This document shows, piece after piece, positions 23,798-30,220 of a DNA stretch of 64,000 bases (the first letter of the stretch is position 1; every line of letters begins with the position of its first letter). The notes under the pieces are model-generated. The model did not search any database and was not told where the DNA came from. It saw nothing but the letters and a program-made list of their open reading frames with translations. Position numbers and translations under genes: made by a program. This DNA comes from Actinoplanes regularis (GTDB taxonomy: Bacteria > Actinomycetota > Actinomycetes > Mycobacteriales > Micromonosporaceae): contig NZ_FZNR01000012.1 in NCBI RefSeq assembly GCF_900188005.1, positions 62,001 to 126,000 on the forward strand. The letters run 5' to 3'.

Positions 23798-25177
23798 TCA
23801 GTGCGCTCTAGTGAGTGCATGATCGGTAGTCCTACCTTGCGGTGGGACGGTCCCGGTCTGACCGACGGTTGTCGTGCCGGGTTCACGCTTCACGGCCACC
23901 TGCCCGCGTGCGCGGGTCTTCTGGTCGGCTCCACGTGCAGCCACCGGGCCACTCCCGGCGGTGTCGTACTCGGCCGCGAGGGCGGCCAGGTTGAGTGAGG
24001 CGTTGCGGTCGCGGTCGATGACCAGGCCGCACGCGTCGCAGGTGTATTCACGCTCGTGCAGGGCGAGCTTGGTTTTCACCGCGCCGCAGCCTGAGCAGGT
24101 TTTCGAGGACGGGTACCAGCGGTCGGCCATCAGCAGCCGGCCACCGTTCCATCCGGCCTTGTACGCCAGTTGCCGGCGCAGCTCAGCAAATCCGGCGTCG
24201 GCGATGTGCCGCGCCAAGCGCCGGTTTGCCAACATACCGATCACGTTGAGGTCCTCAACCACGACCGTGGCGTGCGTCCCGGCGAGACGGGTGGTGAGTT
24301 TGTGCAGGCCGTCGCGGCGCAGGTTCGCCACACGGGTGTGCGCGCGGCCGAGCCGGGCCGCCGCGCGGTCCCAGCGTTTCGACGGCCGCCGGCCGGCCCT
24401 GCGATCGGGTCCGGTCTTGCGTGCCAGCGCCCGGCCGAGCGAACGCAGCCTTGCCTGCGCTGCCACCAGGTGGCGCGGGTTGTCGACCACCTCGCCGGTC
24501 GACAGGACCGCGAGGTGCTTAATGCCGACGTCCACACCGACCACCGAAGCGGGCCGGGCCGGTACGCATTCGGCACGCTCGACCTCGACGGTGAACGCGA
24601 CGTGCCAGCGGCCGCCGCCGCGGCGCACCGTGGCGGACATGATCCGGGCGGTGTCGGCCTCGACGCGGCGGGCGAGTTTGCGGGCCGACTCGTGCAGCTT
24701 CAGCCGGCCCAGCCGGGGCAGAACGATGTGCATGCGGTCCGGCTCGATGCGGATCGCGCCGGTGGTGAACCGCACCGACGGTGTCGTGCGGCGCCGGGAC
24801 TTGAACCGCGGGAAGCCGACCGGCCGGCCCGCGCGTTTGCCGGTGCGGGAGTCTGCCCAGTTCTTCAGCCCACGGGCAAGCGCGTCCAGGCCGGTGCTGA
24901 ACGCCTCCTTGGACACTTCACCCCACCACGGCGCGACGTCGGCCTTGACGGCGTTCCACGCCTTGCGCAGGGCGGGCAAGGTCCACGACATGCTCGCGGT
25001 GAGCTGGTCGTCCGCGATGCCGTACGAGCGTTCCGCGGTGCGCTGGTCCATGACCGCCTTGACCCTGGCAAGAGCCCAGTTGTGGGCGACGCGGGCGGCC
25101 CCGGCGTGCGCGTACACGTCGCGTTCCTGGCCAGGGGTGAGGTCGAGTGCGTACCGGTACGCCTGGATCGTCTTCAC
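23798..25177 (-). CDS. tnpB: TnpB, RNA-guided RuvC-type nuclease of an IS607 element
   Basis: A 459-residue TnpB (OrfB). The N-terminal helix-turn-helix/WED region starts MKTIQAYRYALDLTPGQE, and ARVAHNWALARVK matches the family. RuvC-like catalytic residues appear intact: D216 in VVGVDVGIKH, E308 in VVVEDLNVIG and D388/D390 in VIDRDRNAS. The zinc finger has C361, C364, C380 and C383 (CSGC...CDAC). In IS605/IS607 elements TnpB uses an omega-RNA made from the 3' end of the gene and the element end, with the guide read from flanking DNA. Here the last ~55 codons, rich in Arg, Thr and Gly, are low in protein-like character and probably encode that RNA scaffold. Start GTG 25177. Confidence 0.9.
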   Translation of the reverse strand: MKTIQAYRYALDLTPGQERDVYAHAGAARVAHNWALARVKAVMDQRTAERSYGIADDQLTASMSWTLPALRKAWNAVKADVAPWWGEVSKEAFSTGLDALARGLKNWADSRTGKRAGRPVGFPRFKSRRRTTPSVRFTTGAIRIEPDRMHIVLPRLGRLKLHESARKLARRVEADTARIMSATVRRGGGRWHVAFTVEVERAECVPARPASVVGVDVGIKHLAVLSTGEVVDNPRHLVAAQARLRSLGRALARKTGPDRRAGRRPSKRWDRAAARLGRAHTRVANLRRDGLHKLTTRLAGTHATVVVEDLNVIGMLANRRLARHIADAGFAELRRQLAYKAGWNGGRLLMADRWYPSSKTCSGCGAVKTKLALHEREYTCDACGLVIDRDRNASLNLAALAAEYDTAGSGPVAARGADQKTRARGQVAVKREPGTTTVGQTGTVPPQGRTTDHALTRAH

Positions 25178-25755
25178 GCCGGGTCGTCCGTGGTGGCTGC
25201 CTCCACGGCGCGGCGGACGCGGTTCGCAGCGGCTCGGCGTCCGTAGAGACGGGCACAGAGCGACGTCAGGATCTCGGTCACATCCCGCACGAGGTCGTCG
25301 TCGACCTCGGCCGGGGCGACCACGAGCAGCCGCCGGCCCTGCGCGCTCAGCGCGGCCTCGACGTACTCGGCGCCGAAGCGAGCGAACCGGTCCCGGCGCT
25401 CGACCACAATGGTCGTCACGGCCGGGTCCCGCAGCAGCGCAAGGAACTTCTTACAGTGCCCGTCGAACGCCGACCCGACCTCCGTGACCACCCGGTCGAC
25501 GGCGAGTTTCTGGCCGGTGGCCCACACCGTGACCCGGGCGACCTGCCGGTCCAGGTCCGGCTTCTGACCGGCCGACGACACCCGGGCGTACACCACGACC
25601 TGCCCGGCATCCGGGCTCGCACCCGTCAACGGCTCCCCGACCATGATCAGACGCCCGAGCCGGTACGCAGGAACGGGCAGCGTCCCGGACTCGTATCGCC
25701 GCCGCGCGGTCGCGTACGAGACGCCGGTCGCCGCCGCCCACTCCTTCAGATTCAC
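25174..25755 (-). CDS. tnpA: TnpA, IS607-type serine recombinase
   Basis: A 193-residue IS607-type transposase. It has an N-terminal MerR-like DNA-binding helix-turn-helix (MNLKEWAAATGVSYATARRR, residues 1-50) followed by a resolvase-type catalytic domain. The nucleophilic Ser lies in VVVYARVSSAGQKPDLDRQV. The conserved basic/acidic region EVGSAFDGHCKKFLALLRD and VVERRDRFARFG complete the active site. It inserts the element by serine recombination with little target specificity. It starts at ATG 25755 and overlaps tnpB by 4 bp. Confidence 0.92.
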   Translation of the reverse strand: MNLKEWAAATGVSYATARRRYESGTLPVPAYRLGRLIMVGEPLTGASPDAGQVVVYARVSSAGQKPDLDRQVARVTVWATGQKLAVDRVVTEVGSAFDGHCKKFLALLRDPAVTTIVVERRDRFARFGAEYVEAALSAQGRRLLVVAPAEVDDDLVRDVTEILTSLCARLYGRRAAANRVRRAVEAATTDDPA

Positions 25756-25834
25756 ACCGCCACTATAGAAGACTAATGAGCACTATTGACGACCGGCGTA
25801 CCAGCAGCTGGCAACCCTCTACCAGATCGTGGGC

Positions 25835-25866
25835 TTGACCTTGGAGCGTACTCCAATGTCTACCGT
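25835..25866 (+). promoter_or_regulatory. MerR-type promoter/operator with perfect dyad
   Basis: A -35-like TTGACC (25835-25840) is followed by the perfect dyad TTGGAG-CGTA-CTCCAA (25841-25856) and a -10-like TACCGT (25861-25866). The 20-bp spacer is too long for normal polymerase binding and is the hallmark of promoters that MerR proteins untwist. It drives the membrane protein gene at 25907. The MerR gene that presumably owned this operator is at 23336-23785, across the IS607 insertion. Confidence 0.85.
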
Positions 25867-25906
25867 CGGGCGGTCACCGCCGGAGACCACCTGGAGCGTT
25901 GCCGTG

Positions 25907-26368
25907 ATGCGTCCTTCCGCCCCTTCCCACCCCGCCTACCTGCGCGTCGTGCGCGCGAGCGCCTGGTACGACCTCATCGTCACGGTGGGGTTCGCGACGC
26001 CGTGGACGTACACGCTGCTGCACGGCGCGCTGTCGTCGCTGGGCGGCGCGCTCGGGCTCGGTGTCCTGCCCGCCCTCGACCCGATCCAGATCCTGTACGC
26101 GAATCTGATGGGCTCGGTCGTCACCGTCTGGGCCCTGCTGCGCATCGCCAGGCCGCTGCCGGTGCACGGAGCGGCCGACGGCCTCGCCCGCGCGCTGTTC
26201 GCGATGTGGCAGGCCTATGCCCTGGCCCACGGCGCCTTCCGGCTGCTGTGGCTGTTCTTCGTCGTCGAGGTGGCGTTCGGCCTGGTCCAGATTGTGCCGT
26301 GGTTGAGAACCAGTGATGCCTCCACGAGTACGACACCGGCCGACCGCCCGCGCCAAAGCACTCGGTAG
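25907..26368 (+). CDS. Small membrane protein, predicted MerR target
   Basis: A 153-residue protein with about four membrane helices (DLIVTVGFATPWTYTLLHGALSS; VLPALDPIQILYANLMGSVVTVWALL; ALFAMWQAYALAHGAFRLLWLFFVVEVAFGLVQIV) and a short polar Thr/Arg-rich tail. No catalytic motif is recognised and I cannot name the family. ATG 25907 is chosen with GGAG at 25893-25896; GTG 25904 is equally possible. It lies about 40 bp downstream of the MerR-type promoter, so its expression is likely inducible by whatever the MerR protein senses. A transport or stress-buffering role is a guess from context. Confidence 0.7.
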   Translation: MRPSAPSHPAYLRVVRASAWYDLIVTVGFATPWTYTLLHGALSSLGGALGLGVLPALDPIQILYANLMGSVVTVWALLRIARPLPVHGAADGLARALFAMWQAYALAHGAFRLLWLFFVVEVAFGLVQIVPWLRTSDASTSTTPADRPRQSTR

Positions 26369-26402
26369 TCGATCAGTTGCCTTGAGTGCGCATGCTGAAA
26401 TC

Positions 26403-27194
26403 GTGGCTGATTGGATGAATGCGGCGAAGCCGACCGGCTTCCGACGTACACGATGGGGCATGTGGGTGACCGGGACGCTTCTGGTCGCCGCCGTGATGCT
26501 ACTGGCGACCCTGCCGCTGGCAGCACTTTCGGCGACAACGCTGCCGTGGGGCAGGCTCGCCGACGTGGGCGATGCCCTCGGTGGCGTCTCGGCCGCACTG
26601 TCCGCGCTAGCGCTCAGCGGGGTCGGCGCGTCGCTGCTCTTCCAGCAGCGACAGATCCGGCAAGAACTGACCGCCCTCGACCGACAGCAGCACCTGGAAC
26701 TGCTGAAGCTCGCTATCGACCACCCGGAACTGCTCGAGGTGTTTGACAGCCACATGGCTACCAATGAATATGCGCGTCACGAGATCTACGCCAACCTCAA
26801 CATGAGCTACTGGATGACGATCTGGCAACTCGGCGAGATCGACGATGGCGAGCTGCGTCGATTGGCCGCGCGCCTGTTTCAAAGTGAAATATCGCGCCGG
26901 TGGTGGGGACGCATCGGTGCAACGTGGACCGGCACCCGGAATCGGCCGCAACGTAGGCGCTTCCTGGAGATCGTCACCGCGGAGTACCAGGCTGCTGTGG
27001 CGGCCGGTGACACTCCGGCGATGCCCGTGGCCCGAGCATCTCGAGCTGCTCGGGGCACAGCACTGACGATCTCCGGGCTCGTCCTCGTGGCCGCCACGGT
27101 GGTGATCAGCCGCGGCCGTCGACGCCCGGCGCTCCGCCCTTACTCGTCCTCGGGCAGGGTATCGCCCAGCCCGAGGACGAACCGGCGCCACTGA
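26403..27194 (+). CDS. DUF6082-like membrane protein
   Basis: A 263-residue protein with an N-terminal membrane helix (MWVTGTLLVAAVMLLATLPLA) and a second hydrophobic stretch with a following linker (GDALGGVSAALSALALSGVGASLLFQQRQIRQELTALDRQQHLELLKLAIDHPEL). A soluble helical domain follows (YANLNMSYWMTIWQLGEIDDGELRRLAARLF, RRWWGRIGATW), and a third hydrophobic helix lies near the end (ALTISGLVLVAATVVIS). This is the pattern of actinobacterial DUF6082 proteins, of unknown function. The start is uncertain (GTG 26403 or ATG 26415; no clear RBS). Its C-terminal ~18 codons overlap the convergent DUF397 gene. Confidence 0.65.
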   Translation: MADWMNAAKPTGFRRTRWGMWVTGTLLVAAVMLLATLPLAALSATTLPWGRLADVGDALGGVSAALSALALSGVGASLLFQQRQIRQELTALDRQQHLELLKLAIDHPELLEVFDSHMATNEYARHEIYANLNMSYWMTIWQLGEIDDGELRRLAARLFQSEISRRWWGRIGATWTGTRNRPQRRRFLEIVTAEYQAAVAAGDTPAMPVARASRAARGTALTISGLVLVAATVVISRGRRRPALRPYSSSGRVSPSPRTNRRH

Positions 27195-27328
27195 TCCAGT
27201 GGAACTCCAAGGATCGCGTCGGGGCGAGTGGAGTTGCGTAGCAGAACGCGATCGCCGACGCGGGCAGCCTCCACGCAGTGATGGCCGTCGGGGCATCGCG
27301 AGCTGCGAATCCAGCGGAGATCTGACAT
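27140..27328 (-). CDS. DUF397 family small protein
   Basis: A 62-residue protein with the DUF397 pattern: RWIRSSRC..GHHCVEAARVGDRVLLRNSTRPDAILGVPLDQW, a C-terminal aromatic/hydrophobic helix (WRRFVLGLGDTL) and an acidic end (PEDE). In actinobacteria DUF397 proteins are usually encoded beside XRE-DUF5753 regulators (BldB/WhiJ-type systems) and modulate them. Here no such regulator is adjacent; the only one in the window is 11 kb away at 38569-39453, so this copy is orphaned or acts in trans. The 3' end overlaps the DUF6082-like gene on the other strand. Confidence 0.8.
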   Translation of the reverse strand: MSDLRWIRSSRCPDGHHCVEAARVGDRVLLRNSTRPDAILGVPLDQWRRFVLGLGDTLPEDE

Positions 27329-27381
27329 GAACTCTCTCTTTCACTCGGGTCTTGCAATATGCGTGCTGCCGGAGAACACGA

Positions 27382-27421
27382 AAGGGCGGCGCCGGAACGT
27401 GATGTTCCGTGCACCGCCCTT
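27382..27421. terminator. Hairpin terminator downstream of the membrane protein gene at 27454
   Basis: AAGGGCGG (27382-27389) pairs with CCGCCCTT (27414-27421), and inside it CGGAAC-GTGAT-GTTCCG forms a second stem, giving an extended hairpin. It sits just after the stop of the minus-strand gene 27454-28578 and before DUF397. Confidence 0.65.
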
Positions 27422-27453
27422 CGACTGATCGATGGACGAGACGAACTGTGCAG

Positions 27454-28578
27454 TCAGGCAGCCGAGGGCGAGGGGACACCGCCCGGCTGGATCGGCGGCG
27501 TAACAGTGCCGGTGGGCGTAGGTGCGGCCGTAGGCGCCGCTATCGGTGCTCCGGTGGCCGTCGGCACGGCTGTGGCCTCGGTGGGATGATCGGGTTCGCC
27601 AGGAACGTCGCCGGCGGGTGGCCCCGGTTCCCCGACCGGCGTCTGGGCCGGCTCCGGCGCGACGGGAGCCGCGGACGGCGCGTCGGCCGACGCCGGGAGC
27701 GGAGTTCCGGGCCTGAACCGTCCGCCCAGCACCGGACAGCCGTCCTTTCGACCGCTCCGCTCTACGTACACCTTCAGGTTCGCCGGCACAGTGGCGGCCA
27801 TTTTGACCTGTCGCTGCTCGCCGCGGTTCAACTTGACCTCGGCTGCCTCCGGAGGCGCCCCCGAGGCGTGCCGGACCAGATTCCATCGACACGCGTCACC
27901 GTCCGGGTCGGACTGCAGCGAGACGACGAACTCCTCGTGCGGCCGCGCGTCCACGGCCACCTGATATTCGAGACGTGCGGGGGCCTTCTCACCGCCTCTG
28001 GCGGTTGACCGCCCATGGGTCGACGGCGCCCGTGAGAACCTCGCGTAGGTCGGGGGAAGAACCAGGGCTAACCGTCCGGACACCACGGGCCCCGGCTGCA
28101 CCTGGCTCGAGCCCGGCATGGCGGCCTGTTGAGCCTGGGGTTCGGGCGGAGTTGTCCCGTTCTTGGACACGACGGCGACGCCGGCCGCACCGACGGCGAA
28201 AATCGCGGCGGCCACCGCCATCTTCACTCGTGGGCGCCGCCCGGACGACACCGAGATCGCCCTCGCGTTCTCGTCTGGCGCGAACCCAGCGCCGTCCGCG
28301 ATCCGACTGCCACCGCTGACTTTCAGGACGATGACATCGGCCTCCGCCTCCGAAACCTCACACCGTGCGGCGAGTCGCAGGCAGTCGGTGGCCACCTCAC
28401 GTTCCCCCCGGGCCCACAGCCATCGGCCGATCCCATAAACATCCATTCCCGCTGCTCTTCGCAGCACGTCGAGTTCCTCCGAGCCTCCGGGGGTAACGGT
28501 GCCGTCGGCAGGCTCATGCCCTCGAGGCAGCGAAATCATCTGACGGCGCCTTTCTTCCGGTTGGCGAGCATCGGTCAC
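27454..28578 (-). CDS. Single-pass membrane protein with Pro/Ala/Thr-rich tail, partner of a sigma-like protein
   Basis: A 374-residue protein. Residues ~1-105 are cytoplasmic (LDVLRRAAGMDVYGIGRWLW, CEVSEAEADVIVLKVSGG). One membrane helix lies at ~118-136 (RVKMAVAAAIFAVGAAGVAVV). The rest is extracellular, including a ~110-residue folded region with two Cys (DACRWNLVRH, DGCPVLGGRF) and a ~75-residue Pro/Ala/Thr/Glu-rich C-terminal tail. It begins with GTG 28578 overlapping the stop of the sigma-like gene (GTGA), although ATG 28539 is also possible. A cytoplasmic domain, one helix and an external domain in an operon with a sigma-region-4-like protein resemble an anti-sigma or signal-relay arrangement, but no zinc-binding anti-sigma motif is visible. 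Confidence 0.55.
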   Translation of the reverse strand: MTDARQPEERRRQMISLPRGHEPADGTVTPGGSEELDVLRRAAGMDVYGIGRWLWARGEREVATDCLRLAARCEVSEAEADVIVLKVSGGSRIADGAGFAPDENARAISVSSGRRPRVKMAVAAAIFAVGAAGVAVVSKNGTTPPEPQAQQAAMPGSSQVQPGPVVSGRLALVLPPTYARFSRAPSTHGRSTARGGEKAPARLEYQVAVDARPHEEFVVSLQSDPDGDACRWNLVRHASGAPPEAAEVKLNRGEQRQVKMAATVPANLKVYVERSGRKDGCPVLGGRFRPGTPLPASADAPSAAPVAPEPAQTPVGEPGPPAGDVPGEPDHPTEATAVPTATGAPIAAPTAAPTPTGTVTPPIQPGGVPSPSAA

Positions 28579-29081
28579 TCAACCGCCTCTATTGCCTCGG
28601 CGAGCCAAGAATCGAAATCCACCCTGGAAATATTCATGATCTTGACAGTCAATCCGGCCTTGAAACCCATCAGCCGATGCAACAGGTACACCCATCGATG
28701 CTCGACGGAAAGTTTGTTAAGAGCCCCCAGACAGCGGGGGCGGCACTTCGGCGGCAGCCGTTTGGATAATTCCGACAGAACGTCGATCGCCGGGCGCGGC
28801 CCAGGGATCGGGCAGGCGCAGCTGAGCGGATCTCCTCCGGTAGAGGCGGCATACGCCGCCCGCCAACAGGGCGCCACCGACTCCTTGGCAAAGGCGACTC
28901 GCGCAAAAAACTGACTTTTCCGGTCTCCCGCTTTCTCCGGCGGCTTATACTTCTCGACAGCTGCCCGCACGAATCGTTGATGATCACAGCCAGGCGGCAT
29001 GGAATCACTCAACTGCTTGTTGACAAACTGATGGAAATTTGATCTCCACGGGCTTATATCCTTCCATTCATAAGATCTCAA
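28575..29081 (-). CDS. Sigma-factor region 4-like (helix-turn-helix) protein, orphan type
   Basis: A protein of ~168 residues whose C-terminus reads LNKLSVEHRWVYLLHRLMGF then KAGLTVKIMNISRVDFDSWL, closely following the layout of sigma-70 region 4 (the leucine-rich LP..QR.v..L helix, then a helix-turn-helix and a terminal acidic helix). No clear region 2 is seen; the N-terminal half has several Cys (PGCDH, APCWRA, LSCACPIPG, KCRPRC). Codon use is less GC-rich than in its neighbours, suggesting foreign origin. It probably starts at TTG 29081 (GGGG six bases before) or ATG 29000. The partner membrane gene overlaps its stop. Confidence 0.5.
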   Translation of the reverse strand: MRSYEWKDISPWRSNFHQFVNKQLSDSMPPGCDHQRFVRAAVEKYKPPEKAGDRKSQFFARVAFAKESVAPCWRAAYAASTGGDPLSCACPIPGPRPAIDVLSELSKRLPPKCRPRCLGALNKLSVEHRWVYLLHRLMGFKAGLTVKIMNISRVDFDSWLAEAIEAVE

Positions 29082-29098
29082 AGACAGCCCCTAAAACA

Positions 29099-29132
29099 CA
29101 ACGAGGCCTGACCATCAGGTCAGGCCTCGTTG
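29099..29132. terminator. Strong 15-bp perfect hairpin upstream of the sigma-like gene
   Basis: CAACGAGGCCTGACC (29099-29113) and its exact complement (29118-29132) flank a 4-nt loop ATCA. On the minus strand it is followed by TGTTTTAG, giving it intrinsic-terminator character in that direction, only ~18 bp before the TTG start of the sigma-like gene. It may insulate that gene from upstream transcription or act as an attenuator. Confidence 0.65.
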
Positions 29133-29467
29133 GCCACGCAGATTGCGAAGCCAAAAGGTATGCACACGCGTGAACGCCAGAACCTCACGCGCGGCACCAG
29201 CAATGTAGCACATAGCATCTCAAGACATACGAAGATGGACACTGGTGTCGAGGTCAGGCTTCCTTCGTCCACGATGGCAACCAAGCTGGCGCGACGACCT
29301 CACCCGAACTACCGGCCGATATGGCTTTGAGCCCCAGGCATGACGCCGTCCTCGGCCTTCCCACCAGGCAGGCTCTACCGCCGACTGCAGTGGTACCTGA
29401 CATCCCTCAGCTCACGGTAGGATCCTCGGCTGTCCGGAAACGGCCACCAGGAACGGATGTCGGCGGC
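29133..29467. other. Intergenic region upstream of the TetR gene, no supported gene
   Basis: About 335 bp with lower GC and no frame showing coding character. It probably contains the promoter of the TetR gene (start 29468), but no dyad is obvious. No tRNA-like cloverleaf was found. Confidence 0.5.
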
Positions 29468-30097
29468 ATGGCGAGGACTCGGCGGGGGCGCCAGGAGCAG
29501 GCGGAGCACACCCGCCGGCGGATCGTCCAGACGGCGGAGCGGCTCTTCGCCGAGCACGGCGTCTTCTCCGTCTCGAACCGGCAGATCAGCGAGGCCGCCG
29601 ACCAGGGCAACAACGCCGCGGTCAACTACCACTTCGGCACCAAGTCCGACCTGGTCCGGGCGATCATCCGGTGGCATGCCGAGGGGATGGACGCGATCCG
29701 CGCCGAGTTGCTCGACCGGCATGCCGGGAGCCTCGAGTTGCGGGACTGGGTCACCTGCGTGGTGCGGCCGTTCACCGATCATCTGGCGGCGCTGGGCACG
29801 CCGACCTGGTATGCCCGCTTCGCCGCCCAGGTGATGACCGAGCCGCAGCTACGCGAGCTGGCCGTCACCGAGCTCGGCGACACCTCCACGCTGTTCACCG
29901 TCACCACCGAGCTGCACCGGTGCCTGCCTGATCTGCCGGCCGCGGTGCAGTGGGAACGCGACGACATGGCTCACACGTTGATAGTGCATTTCTGCGCGCA
30001 GCGGGAGCGGGCCGCCGACCCGCGATGGGCGGCCACCACGACGGTCCTGATCGACGCGATCGAGGGCCTTTATCGCGCTCCCGTCAGCGAGGGCTGA
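29468..30097 (+). CDS. TetR-family transcriptional regulator
   Basis: A 209-residue TetR protein. The N-terminal helix-turn-helix is at residues ~12-58 (RRRIVQTAERLFAEHGVFSVSNRQISEAA, NNAAVNYHFGTKSDLVRAIIRWHAEGM). The C-terminal ligand-binding helices are TetR_C-like (WVTCVVRPFTDHLAALGTPTWYARFAAQVM). It starts at ATG 29468. It is followed by a flavin monooxygenase gene, with a perfect 12-bp palindrome in the gap, the usual arrangement of a local repressor controlling a monooxygenase through its substrate. Confidence 0.9.
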   Translation: MARTRRGRQEQAEHTRRRIVQTAERLFAEHGVFSVSNRQISEAADQGNNAAVNYHFGTKSDLVRAIIRWHAEGMDAIRAELLDRHAGSLELRDWVTCVVRPFTDHLAALGTPTWYARFAAQVMTEPQLRELAVTELGDTSTLFTVTTELHRCLPDLPAAVQWERDDMAHTLIVHFCAQRERAADPRWAATTTVLIDAIEGLYRAPVSEG

Positions 30098-30151
30098 CGG
30101 ACGGTAGGCGCTTCGCTATTGTCCACAGTGGCCTGGATCACAGTTTAGATC

Positions 30152-30163
30152 AAGCAATTGCTT
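30152..30163. promoter_or_regulatory. Palindrome, probable TetR operator
   Basis: AAGCAATTGCTT is a perfect 12-bp palindrome in the 123-bp gap between the TetR gene stop and the monooxygenase start, in a locally AT-rich stretch that could be the -10 region. AAGGAGG follows at 30167-30173, but it is too far from ATG 30221 to serve as its ribosome-binding site. Confidence 0.6.
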
Positions 30164-30220
30164 TAAAAGGAGGGCTTGGGTTGGCTCTCCGTACCGGACA
30201 GACCCGCGAAAGGCTCCCCC

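Larger units (their letters stand above)
23798..25755 (-). mobile_element. IS607-family insertion sequence (tnpA serine recombinase + tnpB)
   Basis: The two-gene layout, a small serine recombinase whose stop overlaps the GTG of tnpB (GTGA), defines an IS607-type element. The coordinates cover the coding core only. IS607 elements lack inverted repeats and target duplications, so the ends cannot be fixed by eye. The right end must lie within 23786-23797, or the element would include the merR start; the left end lies between 25756 and about 25834, before the MerR promoter. Both genes look intact, so the element may still be active. No second copy is present in the window. Confidence 0.85.

Noticed and set aside
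29133..29330. Search for a tRNA next to the strong hairpin at 29099-29132
   Set aside because: No acceptor stem, anticodon loop or TTCRA box could be assembled from the sequence.
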